Source: WHSO01 sp963732875
GTDB taxonomy: Bacteria; Pseudomonadota; Alphaproteobacteria; SMXQ01
Direction: 5' to 3'
Assembly (NCBI GenBank): GCA_963732875.1
Contig: CAVTBD010000002.1
Coordinates: 62,001-126,000, forward strand
Length of the DNA stretch: 64,000 nt
Every line of letters starts with the position of its first letter. Position 1 is the stretch's first letter. Positions 18,649 through 26,560 of the stretch are shown in pieces. Below the pieces are notes generated by a model. It saw only the letters and a program-made list of their open reading frames with translations, made no database searches and was not told the DNA's origin. The position numbers and the translations under genes were made by a program.

Positions 18649-18963
18649 GGGGGAACGGGGCGGATTGTTCCGCCATGGCCTCGCGGTTGACGTGTGCCTG
18701 AAGCCGTTCTTGATACTTGGTAGACGTATGGGAAAGGGCGTGGTTGTGCGTCCTGGCGCGGCGTGCCGCGAGGGACCGGTCCGCCCCTCCGATGGCCGGG
18801 AACCTAGCCGTTTTAGCGGGGGGCCACGTCTGTTTTAACGTATAGAGGTCTATACTTTCGTCGCCGTCCCAATAAACGAAAGTATAGGCTGCTCTACCTT
18901 TCCTCACGCTATGGTGGCGCATTTTCGTGACACGATCCGACGTCTGGAGGGGCATCACAGTAC
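18649..18963. other. Gene-free stretch before the signalling genes, with an inverted repeat
   Basis: I see no coding region. At 18850-18861 and 18876-18887 lies a perfect 12-bp inverted repeat, CTATACTTTCGT with ACGAAAGTATAG, around 14 bases; just before it TATAGAGGTCTATA forms a competing smaller dyad. The pair sits about 80 bases upstream of the hybrid histidine-kinase-like gene and could be an operator or an attenuator. GGAGGGG follows as ribosome-binding site. Confidence 0.5.
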
Positions 18964-19938
18964 ATGGAGACGCAGGCTATTTCGGCAGCGCTCGAAGCCG
19001 CGGCCGCGGTCCTCGTGGGGGCTGTCGGGCTGCGTCTGGCCTGGGGGCGCCCATTGGCTCTCGCCGGCTTCGGACTGATCGTGGCGGGCCTCGCCCTCGC
19101 CTGCGCGGGGAGCCTGTCGTTGATCGCGATCGGCCCCATGGCGATCGCGGCCATCGAGCACGGCTTGGTGCTGGCCGGCGTAGCGGTGCTGGTGGCGGTG
19201 CAGGCGTCTAAGCGGACGGCCTACAATCCCACCAACGATACCGGCTCGTCCGAGGACAGGACGCAGATCGAGATGACGGCACCCGACCGGCACGGAATCT
19301 CCGGCTTCCTGCACGAGCTGAGCCAGCCCATCCACATCATCAGGATGTCGGCCGAGGGGGCGCTTCTCAAGATCGGGCGCGGCACGGCGCCGCCCGACTT
19401 CATCGAGAAGCAGTTCTCGCGAATCGAGGAGCAATGCGCGCGTCTGGTCGACGTGATGGAGGCGGCTCGCACGGCTGGCCGTGCCGATCGCTCGGCCGCC
19501 CCGGATGAGTTGCCGGCTGTGGATGATCCCGCGCCCGAGTGGGGCGGCCGTGGCGATAAGCGGGTTCTGCTGGTCGATGACGAGCATGATGTCGCGACGA
19601 CGCTTGCCGATTTTCTGACCACCGTAGGACTGATCGTGCGCGTCGCTTCGGAGCCAAGGGCCGCGCTGACGTTCGTCGAAGAGGGCGGCGAGCCGCCCGA
19701 CATTCTGGTGACGGACCTGCGCATGCCGGGCATGGGCGGGCTCGAGCTGATCCGGCGCCTGCGTCAGACCCTGCCGGGCCTGCCCGTCGTCGTCATCACC
19801 GGGAACGCGCCCGACGACCAAGACCTAGGGCCGGAGTTTGACAACGACCACACGATCTTGCTGCGTAAACCGGTCCATCTCGGCACCCTGGACGGTGCGG
19901 TATGCACCCTGCTCGGCGGCCGACCTTACCGCGGTTGA
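18964..19938 (+). CDS. Membrane-bound DHp-receiver hybrid protein lacking a kinase ATPase domain
   Basis: 324 residues. Residues 1-80 hold three or four hydrophobic segments. Residues 109-165 look like a histidine-kinase dimerisation/phosphotransfer helix pair: 'FLHELSQPIHII' (His117) resembles the HEINQPL box of FixL/DctB-type kinases. Instead of the HATPase domain, a receiver domain follows at about 198-320 with acidic pair 'VDDE', phospho-acceptor Asp251 in 'VTDLRMPG' and Lys302 in 'LRKP'. No N, G1 or G2 boxes are visible anywhere. It could therefore accept and pass phosphate but not make it. Two more response regulators lie next door, the NarL-type one about 100 bases downstream. Confidence 0.75.
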   Translation: METQAISAALEAAAAVLVGAVGLRLAWGRPLALAGFGLIVAGLALACAGSLSLIAIGPMAIAAIEHGLVLAGVAVLVAVQASKRTAYNPTNDTGSSEDRTQIEMTAPDRHGISGFLHELSQPIHIIRMSAEGALLKIGRGTAPPDFIEKQFSRIEEQCARLVDVMEAARTAGRADRSAAPDELPAVDDPAPEWGGRGDKRVLLVDDEHDVATTLADFLTTVGLIVRVASEPRAALTFVEEGGEPPDILVTDLRMPGMGGLELIRRLRQTLPGLPVVVITGNAPDDQDLGPEFDNDHTILLRKPVHLGTLDGAVCTLLGGRPYRG

Positions 19939-20035
19939 CACGACCCAGTTCTTTCCGGATTGTTCGAAGAAGTAGCCTGCGGACCGACTATCGGCGGTGC
20001 AAGGGAGTATGTGAACGGCGCACGGTGGTCCAAAG

Positions 20036-20677
20036 ATGCGTGTCCTGATCGCCGACGATCATGATCTCATCCGAGACGGTGTAAAGCCGTTCCTTGAAGT
20101 ACTCGACGATCATGTCGAGATTTCCGAGGCGGGCAACCTGCCGGAAGCTCTGGACAGTGCCGGGCGGGAGCCGCGGCCCGACCTCGTGCTGCTCGATCTC
20201 AAGATGCCGGGGATGAACGGCCTGCAGGGCATCGAGAAGATGGTGGCGATGGCGCCCGATGCTCGCGTGGTGGTGATCTCCGGTTTTTACAATCGCAGCG
20301 ACATCCTCGGTGCCATCGAGAAGGGTGCGGTCGGATACATTCCCAAGACCATGACCGGGAAATCCCTCGTCAACGCCCTCAAGCTGGTCCTGGCGGGGGA
20401 AGTGTACCTGCCCGCCAAGATTCTTGAAGCCCAGGGGCAGGAAGCGAATGGGGCGGCATCGGGGAACGACGGAGTTCTGTCGCAACTGACGAGCCGCGAA
20501 CGCGACATCCTGGGCCGGCTCATCGAAGGGCGCACCAACAAGGAGATCGGGCGCTCGCTCGGCGTGCAGGAGATCACCGTCAAGGTGCATCTGCGCAACG
20601 TCTACAAGAAGCTTGGTGCCAACAACCGGGCGGCGGCCGTCCGCATCGCCCTCAACAGCGGCTGGAGCGCGGTCTAG
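20036..20677 (+). CDS. NarL/FixJ-family response regulator
   Basis: 213 residues. The receiver domain has the acidic pocket 'ADDHD', phospho-acceptor Asp54 in 'LLDLKMPG', the Ser of 'VISGF' and the Lys of 'GYIPKT'. The C-terminal LuxR-type helix-turn-helix is 'LTSRERDILGRLIEGRTNKEIG' followed by 'VKVHLRNVYKKLG'. It should bind DNA as a dimer when phosphorylated. The likely partner is the DHp-receiver hybrid just upstream, as phosphorelay neighbour, though that protein cannot autophosphorylate. A palindromic repeat begins three bases after the stop. Confidence 0.88.
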   Translation: MRVLIADDHDLIRDGVKPFLEVLDDHVEISEAGNLPEALDSAGREPRPDLVLLDLKMPGMNGLQGIEKMVAMAPDARVVVISGFYNRSDILGAIEKGAVGYIPKTMTGKSLVNALKLVLAGEVYLPAKILEAQGQEANGAASGNDGVLSQLTSRERDILGRLIEGRTNKEIGRSLGVQEITVKVHLRNVYKKLGANNRAAAVRIALNSGWSAV

Positions 20678-20680
20678 CCT

Positions 20681-20731
20681 AGAGTAGGATTTACGGCTCA
20701 AGATCGCTCCGATCCGAACCGATCAGGCTCT
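20681..20731 (-). repeat. Dispersed palindromic repeat, copy B (module 1 only)
   Basis: A 51-base element ending GATCAGGCTCT, aligned over its whole length with module 1 of copies A and C. It lies between two response-regulator genes that converge here and supplies the stop codon and about 11 final codons of the minus-strand one. Confidence 0.8.
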
Positions 20732-21114
20732 GGCGCGACATCAGTGTCGCGCCCGACCATCATCTTCACAAGATCGATCACCTGCTTCAGGGAAATCGGC
20801 TTGCGGATACAGGCCGTGGCGCCGAGCGTACGCGCCTGCTCCAGATAGGTATGGGGCACGATGCTGCCGCCGCCCGAAGCGGCCACGATCCTGGTGTCCG
20901 GGAACTGGCTGCGGATTCGGGTAATCAGCTCGATGCCGTCCATCTCCGGCATGTAGATGTCGGTGAACACGATGTCGGGCCTGAAGGACGACATCATATC
21001 CAGTCCTTCCCGGCCGTTGGCGGCGGTCGCGAGCTCGAATCCGGCTTCCGACAGATGCTCCTTCAGAAGCGCGCGCGCTTCGGGCTCGTCATCGACTACA
21101 AGTATTTTCGTCAT
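20698..21114 (-). CDS. Single-domain CheY-like response regulator
   Basis: 138 residues, a receiver domain without output domain: 'VVDDEPEARALLKEHL', phospho-acceptor Asp52 in 'FTDIYMPEMDG', Lys105 in 'CIRKPISL'. It likely acts as a phosphate shuttle or sink in the relay with the adjacent hybrid protein and NarL regulator. The final residues (about PDRFGSERS) are encoded by repeat copy B rather than by the receiver fold, so the native end was probably altered by repeat insertion. It converges on the NarL gene. Confidence 0.88.
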   Translation of the reverse strand: MTKILVVDDEPEARALLKEHLSEAGFELATAANGREGLDMMSSFRPDIVFTDIYMPEMDGIELITRIRSQFPDTRIVAASGGGSIVPHTYLEQARTLGATACIRKPISLKQVIDLVKMMVGRDTDVAPEPDRFGSERS

Positions 21115-21477
21115 TTCTGTGTCGCCATAAGAAGCCGCCGGCGGTGCTGGTGCCGCTGCCGATCGTTGGTCTTGGTTTTGGATCCGTCGCCCCGCCGTCG
21201 GGAAGAGGGGGAGGCGAACGCGGGCGAGACTAAACGCCGCGCGTCACGGAAGGGAGGGAGGAAGAGTAGAAGGAGCCGCGGATTCGGTATAAGGCATCTT
21301 ATACCTACGTATGAGGGTCGCTGCCCGCGCCCCTATACAACACCCGTGCGAGGCCGTACCTTTGCCGGACTTCCGCGCCACCCTCCGTGGCGCATCCGTT
21401 CCCGTCGATCGCGCCCGGCTCGCGGCGCGCCATACGACACAAAGCGCGGCGTCCCCCGCGACACGAAGGAGGTCTCC
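21115..21477. other. Intergenic region with a short palindrome
   Basis: No coding region is supported. GGTATAAG and CTTATACC (21286-21305) pair around four bases in an otherwise G+C-rich region and may be an operator for the isochorismatase-like gene or the divergent response regulator. Confidence 0.4.
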
Positions 21478-22143
21478 ATGGCGGTCATATCGAGGACCGA
21501 GCCCACCCTTGGCCCGGACCATGCGGGTCTTGTCCTGTTCGATACCCTGCACGGCTACCTTCATCCGACCGATGCGAAGAAGCGGGCGTTCCTCAAGGAG
21601 CACAACATCCTCGCCAACATGAAGCGGCTGCTGGCGGGCGCGCGCAAGGCGGGCCTCACCACCTTCTATCCCATGGGCCAGCACGCCGCCGACGGCTCGG
21701 ACACGGTGGCGCGCCTCACCGACACGGACATGGACCTCAACGCCGGGGCGACGCGCCGCAAGACCATCGTGCCGCGCTTCCACAAGGGCTCGAAGACCAG
21801 CGAGATCGCCGCCGAGCTCAAGCCCGCCAAGAGCGACGTCGTGATCCCGAAGCAGCGCTGGAACGCGTTCTTCTCGACCGAGCTCGAGTTCCACATGCGC
21901 ATGCGCGCGCTCGACACCATCGTGCTCGCGGGCGGCTCCACCGACGTCGGCATTGCCGCGACCGCCTATGCCGCCCGCGACCTCGACCTCGGCCTCGTGG
22001 TGGTGCGCGACTGCTGCTATTCCATGCGCGGCAACAACAACGACTTCTTCATGGAGCGCGTGTTCCCGCGCATGGGCCGGGTGATGGACGTGGACGCGGT
22101 GATCAAGCTGATGGCCGAGGGCGCGCGCAAGGCCAGAGCCTGA
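21478..22143 (+). CDS. Isochorismatase-like hydrolase (cysteine replaced by glycine)
   Basis: 221 residues with the isochorismatase fold: Asp22 in 'LVLFDTLHG' and Lys125 in 'VIPKQRWNAF'. At the place of the nucleophilic cysteine of nicotinamidase-type members the sequence reads 'GSTDVGIAATAYAARD', with Gly158. True isochorismatases (EntB, PhzD) also have a small residue there and use water, so a hydrolase without covalent catalysis is plausible. AAGGAGG precedes the ATG at 21478. The last codons and the stop come from repeat copy C. No siderophore or phenazine genes are nearby, so the substrate is unknown. Confidence 0.85.
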   Translation: MAVISRTEPTLGPDHAGLVLFDTLHGYLHPTDAKKRAFLKEHNILANMKRLLAGARKAGLTTFYPMGQHAADGSDTVARLTDTDMDLNAGATRRKTIVPRFHKGSKTSEIAAELKPAKSDVVIPKQRWNAFFSTELEFHMRMRALDTIVLAGGSTDVGIAATAYAARDLDLGLVVVRDCCYSMRGNNNDFFMERVFPRMGRVMDVDAVIKLMAEGARKARA

Positions 22144-22223
22144 TCGGCTCGAATCGGAACGATTATGAGCCGTGAATCAGGCTCTATACTTTAAATTTGG
22201 AGCAGGGTCGGGGATCCTGCTCT
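22135..22223 (-). repeat. Dispersed palindromic repeat, copy C (two modules)
   Basis: Module 1 (22135-22185), the A+T-rich linker and a short module 2 (22200-22223, GAGCAGG with CCTGCTC) lie in the order reverse to copy A. Compared with copy A, module 1 differs at about five of 51 positions. The TGA of the isochorismatase-like gene lies inside module 1. Confidence 0.85.
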
Positions 22224-22302
22224 GGGGAAAGCGGGGCTGACGCCGGGCCGGCCGTGGGGACGGACGCAGCGCGAATGAACGAATAATCGAGGGGGCTTCC
22301 GT

Positions 22303-23313
22303 ATGCTTGGCGTGATCTTCGGCGTGCTCGCCGCGGCGAGTTTCGGGTTCAACAACGCGAGCGCGCGGCGCGGCGTGCTCAGCGGCGGGCCGATCCAGGG
22401 CCTGATGATCTCGATGCCGATCGGGGTCGTGATGTTCGCGCTGTTCGCATGGATTTTCGGCCAGTGGCCGAAGGCCTCGGCCATGGACCTCACCCACGTC
22501 GGCTACCTGGCGGCGGGCGGCTTCATGCACTTCGTGTGGGGGCGCTACTGCAACATCCGCTCGCTCGCCGCCGTCGGCTCCAATCTGGCCGGGCCGGTGC
22601 AGCAGACCCAGCTCCTGCTGGCGCTCGGCCTCGCCATCTGGCTGCTGGGCGAGGTGCTGACGCCGTTCAAGGTGCTCGGCATCGTCCTGGTGGTATCGGC
22701 GCCCGCCTATATCCTGCGCCAGCGCGCCAAGGCGCAGGCGCGTGAGAAGGCGGCCGCGGCGTCCCCCGCCGCCGCGTCGTCCGGCGACGGCAAGGCGACG
22801 TTCAAGCCACGCATGGCGGAAGGCTACCTGTTCGCGCTGCTGGCCGCGGTCGGCTTCGGCTCGAGCCCGGTCCTGGTCAAGGCCGGCCTCACCGGCAACG
22901 ATCTCGCCTTCGTCGGCGGCTTCATCTCGTCGGTGGCCGCGGCCGTGGTGGTCGTGCTTCTGCTGCTGGTTCCGTCGCAGCTCAGTGATGCGCGGGGCAT
23001 CAACCGCGAATCGGCCAAGTGGTACACGTTCTCCGGCGTCGGCGTGACGATCTCGCACCTGTTCCGCTACCTCGCACTCGGCCTCGCCCCGGTCACCATC
23101 GTCCAGCCGCTGCAGAGCATGTCGCTGCTGTTCCGCATGATCTTCGGCTACTTCATCAACCGCGAGCACGAGCACTTCGACCGGCCGGTTATCGTCGGCA
23201 TCATCGTATCGTTCCTGGGCGCGATCTCGCTGTCGCTGTCGAGCGAGGTGGTGCTGGCCCACGTGGCCCTGCCGGACTGGCTAGTCGAGGCGGCGCGCTG
23301 GCGCTGGCCTTAA
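22303..23313 (+). CDS. EamA/DMT-family transporter
   Basis: 336 residues with about ten hydrophobic segments arranged as two EamA-like halves: 'GVLAAASFGFNNASARRG' opens the first, 'YLFALLAAVGFGSSPVLVKAGL' (about residue 172) the second, with a basic loop between them. It ends 'ISLSLSSEVVLAH'. Inner-membrane drug/metabolite transporters of this group export or import metabolites; substrate unknown. AGGGGG precedes the ATG. It converges with the TauE/SafE gene with eight bases between the stops. Confidence 0.85.
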   Translation: MLGVIFGVLAAASFGFNNASARRGVLSGGPIQGLMISMPIGVVMFALFAWIFGQWPKASAMDLTHVGYLAAGGFMHFVWGRYCNIRSLAAVGSNLAGPVQQTQLLLALGLAIWLLGEVLTPFKVLGIVLVVSAPAYILRQRAKAQAREKAAAASPAAASSGDGKATFKPRMAEGYLFALLAAVGFGSSPVLVKAGLTGNDLAFVGGFISSVAAAVVVVLLLLVPSQLSDARGINRESAKWYTFSGVGVTISHLFRYLALGLAPVTIVQPLQSMSLLFRMIFGYFINREHEHFDRPVIVGIIVSFLGAISLSLSSEVVLAHVALPDWLVEAARWRWP

Positions 23314-23321
23314 ATCTGAAC

Positions 23322-24086
23322 CTAGATCAGCGCCCGGCGGACGAGGTTCGCGCCGATCACGATCAGGAGCGCGAACAGCCACTTGCGGAAGCGGACCTCG
23401 TCGATGCGGTGGCGCAGGTGCTGGCCGAGCCATAGCCCGGCGCCGACCAGCACCAGGGCGGCGACCATCGGCACCACGTGGCGCGGCGCGAATACGCCAT
23501 AGGCGGCGTAGAACACCCCGATGATCAGGACCCCGGCGAGGAACGTGACGCCGGTGGCCTTGATGAAGGTCTCCTTGGGCAGCCGCAGCGCCACGTAGAA
23601 CAGCGCCAGCAGCGGCCCGACGTGGAGCGCGATGCCGAGCAGGACGCCGGCGCCGAGCCCGACGGCGATCCCGACCGGGCGCTCGAGCCGGTCGGGCAGG
23701 GCGATCCGGGGGTGGGCGAGGCCGAGGGTCGCGAACGTCATTACGATCGTGCCCACGGCGGCGAGCAGCAGGTTCTCGTCGAGCGCGACCAGCAGCGCGG
23801 TCCCGGCCCAGCCGCCGACGGCGAGCATGGCGATCAGCGGCCAGAACCGCCGTGTCACCTCGCCCGTGCCGCCGCCCTGGAACGCCTGCCAGGCATTGGT
23901 GACGACGAGGGACAGCCACATGATGGCGACCACGTCGTGGGGCGGCAGGAACGTCGCCAGCACCGGCACGCCGATCAGGGGCAGGCCGAGTCCGAGCACG
24001 CCCTTGCATAACCCCGCCGCGAACAGGCCGGCGCCGGCGGCGGCGAGCGTCACGAGCGGCAGGTGCTGGGGAAGGAGCGTGGACAC
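23322..24086 (-). CDS. TauE/SafE-family sulfite-exporter-like membrane protein
   Basis: 254 residues with eight or so hydrophobic helices and the N-terminal 'AGAGLFAAGLCKGVLGLGLPLIGVPVLATF' that is diagnostic of the TauE/SafE family. Members move anions such as sulfite or sulfoacetate across the inner membrane. No sulfonate-degradation genes accompany it apart from a distant TauD-type enzyme, so its role is uncertain. Confidence 0.88.
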   Translation of the reverse strand: MSTLLPQHLPLVTLAAAGAGLFAAGLCKGVLGLGLPLIGVPVLATFLPPHDVVAIMWLSLVVTNAWQAFQGGGTGEVTRRFWPLIAMLAVGGWAGTALLVALDENLLLAAVGTIVMTFATLGLAHPRIALPDRLERPVGIAVGLGAGVLLGIALHVGPLLALFYVALRLPKETFIKATGVTFLAGVLIIGVFYAAYGVFAPRHVVPMVAALVLVGAGLWLGQHLRHRIDEVRFRKWLFALLIVIGANLVRRALI

Positions 24087-24414
24087 GAAAACTCCCGACG
24101 GGCCGTTGGCAGGGAAACATCACGACCGAGTGTGTCGGCTGCGCGGTGCCGTGTCACGTCGCTGTCGCCGTCCCGCGCCACAATTAATGGCGGTCAGGCA
24201 GCACTCCCGCACGAGGGATAGGCCGCAGGTGTTTGAAAAATAACGCTTGTATTTTTTGCCGATCGTATGAAAATCTGTTACGTGACGGCTGCGCAGCCTG
24301 GTTTGGAGACTCTCTTTGCCGCTCCGCGGCCGGACGAATTCCCCAAAATCCGCTTCGTGATTCGTCATCCCGGACGTCAGGGCGTTCGGTCACTTCGACT
24401 GCGAAAGTAGGAAC
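24087..24414. promoter_or_regulatory. Leader region of the cold-shock gene
   Basis: 328 bases without a gene between the divergent TauE/SafE and cold-shock genes. It contains an A+T-rich patch (about 24230-24280) and then about 130 bases leading to the start, consistent with the long structured leader usual for cold-shock genes. I cannot place the promoter boxes with certainty. Confidence 0.4.
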
Positions 24415-24618
24415 ATGGCTACAGGTACCGTGAAATTCTTCAACCAGACCCGAGGCTTCGGCTTCATCACCCCGGACGACGGCTCGAAAGACGTGTTCGT
24501 CCATATCTCCGCGGTTGAGCGTTCCGGCCTCGCCGGGCTTACGGAAGGTCAGAAGGTGAGCTTCGATGTACAGCCCGACGCCCGCGGTCCCAAGGCCGTG
24601 AACCTTCAGGTGGTTTAA
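24415..24618 (+). CDS. Cold-shock protein (single CSD)
   Basis: 67 residues, one complete cold-shock domain: 'TGTVKFFNQTRGFGFITPDD' carries RNP-1 and 'VFVHISAVE' carries RNP-2. It binds single-stranded RNA or DNA and acts as an RNA chaperone. Length matches the CspA family. The gene is a single transcription unit ending at a strong terminator. Confidence 0.95.
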   Translation: MATGTVKFFNQTRGFGFITPDDGSKDVFVHISAVERSGLAGLTEGQKVSFDVQPDARGPKAVNLQVV

Positions 24619-24647
24619 GGCCCTCCGTACATTTCCAGTTTGAAAGG

Positions 24648-24674
24648 GGCCGCTCCTCGGGAGCGGCCTTTTTT
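24648..24674 (+). terminator. Strong intrinsic terminator of the cold-shock gene
   Basis: A nine-bp stem, GGCCGCTCC with GGAGCGGCC, around TCG, followed by six T. It lies 30 bases after the cold-shock stop. Confidence 0.93.
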
Positions 24675-24816
24675 CTTTCGTGCAATCCGATATGTAACGG
24701 GCAGACCGGGCAAGACGACGCGCATTTTTTCGCGCGTCGGTTTGTCGGAATGGTTGTGGGGCGGCAAGACGCGGGGCGGGCTTGGCGGCTTTTTCGGCCG
24801 TGCCGCAAGATTCCAC

Positions 24817-24845
24817 TTGTTCTTGTTATGTTCTTACGGTATAAA
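24817..24845 (+). promoter_or_regulatory. Candidate sigma-70-type promoter
   Basis: TTGTTC and TATAAA are separated by exactly 17 bases. No open frame with protein-like composition follows, so it may drive a non-coding RNA. Confidence 0.5.
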
Positions 24846-24851
24846 GGCCGG

Positions 24852-25190
24852 GTCGAATTCGTTCGCCGACCGTCCTAGGGAGTCGGCCAAGGGTCCGACA
24901 GGCTTTCCGCTCCTTTTGAGTGGGGAGCCCGTATCGGAGAGTGCGCGGGCGCTTCCCAGCCGGAGGGCTGCGACGTTTCTGCCTCCTCAGGTGCACCTCA
25001 GTAAACCGCGTAGCGTCGCAGCAAGGCGGGAGGAAGGCTTAAAAGATGTGGGCGGACTAAACGCTGAAATCCGAACGGGACACCCCGCGGCAGCTCCCCG
25101 ACCCACCCCTTACCTCCCAGGGATTCCAGGCGCCAAGGTGGTGTTTCAGCGCCGACGCCCGCGCATGTCCGAACCAGGACATGCGAACCC
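24852..25190 (+). ncRNA. Candidate structured non-coding RNA
   Basis: About 340 bases between the cold-shock terminator and the 3' end of the aminotransferase gene with no credible protein. It starts just after the promoter candidate. GCTGCGACG (about 24967) pairs perfectly with CGTCGCAGC (about 25012), and the stretch 'GAAGGCTTAAAAG' afterwards recalls the 3' side of 6S RNA. It closes with a hairpin, CGCATGTCC (25162-25170) with GGACATGCG (25177-25185), lacking a T run. The identity as 6S-like RNA is only a guess; I could not fold it. Confidence 0.3.
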
Positions 25191-25235
25191 GCTCCCGTGC
25201 CCTGTCACAAGCGAAAATACAGAGAAAAATTAGGG

Positions 25236-26462
25236 TCATTCCCGGGCCGCCGCCCGGGCCCCGCCGAAATGGGCTTCGAGCCGGGAAACAGCCTGTTCCA
25301 GAATCTCGTCGGTCTTGCAGAAACAGAACCGCACCAGGTTGCGCGGCGGCTCGGTGTCGTAGAACGCGCTCACCGGGATCGCCACCACGCCGGCCTCGCG
25401 CGTCATGCGCATGGCGAAGGCGACGTCGTCCTCGCCCGCGCGGGCGAGCGCCGAGATGTCGGTGATCAGGAAGTAGGTGCCGGCGCAGGCGCTGACCCGG
25501 AAGCCGAGCCCTTTGAGCGCGCCCGCCAGCCGGTCGCGCTTGGCGTTCATGCGGCGGGCGAGCTCGCCGAAGAAATCCGCGTCCTTGGCGAGCCCGTGAG
25601 CGACGCCGTACTGGAGCGCCGGCGGCGTGGTGAAGGTCAGGAACTGGTGGCAGCGCGCCACCGGGCCCAGCACCTCGGGCGCGCCGGTGACGTAGCCGAT
25701 CTTCCAGCCGGTGAGCGAGAACGTCTTGCCGGCCGATCCCACCCGCAGCGTGCGTCCGCGCATGCCGGGCACCGCGATCAGCGGCGTGAAGCGGTGGCTG
25801 TCGAACACCAGGTGCTCGTAGACCTCGTCGGCGATGGCGATGGCGTCGTGGTGCCGGCATTGCTCGGCGATGGCGGCGAGCTCGGCGTCCGAGAACAGCT
25901 TGCCGGTCGGGTTCATCGGGTTGTTGACGATCACCGCCCGGGTACGCGACGAGAACGCGGCGGCAAGCGCGTCCGGGTCAACGGTCCAGTCGGGGGGCGC
26001 CAGGCGCACCGGCACCACCGTGCCGCCGGCGCGGCGCACCATGGGGGCGTAGGAATCGTACATCGGCTCGAACGTCACCACCTCGTCGCCGGGCTGCACG
26101 AAGGCGAGGATGCAGGCGGTGAGCGCCTCGGTCGCGCCCGAGGTCACCATCACCTCGGTCATGGGATCGACGTCGAGGCCGTAGAAGCGCCGCGCGTGGT
26201 CGGCGACCGCCCGGCGCAGCTCGGGCACGCCCATCATCGGCGGGTACTGGTTGGAACGCTCGCTGAGCGCGGTGGCGGCGGCGGCGATCACGTCGGCGGG
26301 CTCGCCATGGTCGGGGAAGCCCTGGCCGAGGTTGATGGCGCCGGTTTCCCGGGCCAGCGCCGAGAACACCTCGAACACGGTGGTGCCGCCCGCGGCGAAC
26401 ACGGGATGAGCCCGGGGCGTGGTGGTCGGCGCGGTTTGTGGCGCGGTCTCGGGCGCGGTCAT
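25236..26462 (-). CDS. Class I/II pyridoxal-phosphate aminotransferase
   Basis: 408 residues from the ATG at 26462, with an upstream GGAGGGAG. It has 'INLGQGFPD' (43-51), 'TSGATEAL', 'NNPMNPTGK' (180-188), 'ADEVYEHL' (211-218) and the PLP lysine Lys246 in 'GSAGKTFSLTGWKIGY'. This is the fold-type I MetC-like/kynurenine aminotransferase group (YbdL, methionine or glutamine transaminase). It transfers an amino group between an amino acid and a 2-oxo acid in the cytoplasm. The exact substrate is not decidable. It is divergent from the HIT gene, about 100 bases apart. Confidence 0.9.
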   Translation of the reverse strand: MTAPETAPQTAPTTTPRAHPVFAAGGTTVFEVFSALARETGAINLGQGFPDHGEPADVIAAAATALSERSNQYPPMMGVPELRRAVADHARRFYGLDVDPMTEVMVTSGATEALTACILAFVQPGDEVVTFEPMYDSYAPMVRRAGGTVVPVRLAPPDWTVDPDALAAAFSSRTRAVIVNNPMNPTGKLFSDAELAAIAEQCRHHDAIAIADEVYEHLVFDSHRFTPLIAVPGMRGRTLRVGSAGKTFSLTGWKIGYVTGAPEVLGPVARCHQFLTFTTPPALQYGVAHGLAKDADFFGELARRMNAKRDRLAGALKGLGFRVSACAGTYFLITDISALARAGEDDVAFAMRMTREAGVVAIPVSAFYDTEPPRNLVRFCFCKTDEILEQAVSRLEAHFGGARAAARE

Positions 26463-26560
26463 GGCAGCGGGCGCGGCTCCCTCCAAACGCCGCAAAGTCT
26501 AGTTACAAAGCCCATCCGCCGCCAGTGCCACGGCGGCGCCGGGAATGCTAATCTGCCGCC

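Noticed and set aside
20851..21477. N-terminal extension of the isochorismatase-like gene
   Set aside because: The extension has no fold-like sequence and AAGGAGG marks the start at 21478.
23313..23322. Another copy of the dispersed repeat at the DMT/TauE junction
   Set aside because: Only TCTGAACC-type short similarity; the palindromic modules are absent.
24640..25233. Possible 197-codon gene after the cold-shock gene
   Set aside because: It begins inside the terminator, contains no motif and has an unprotein-like Arg/Pro/Ser composition.
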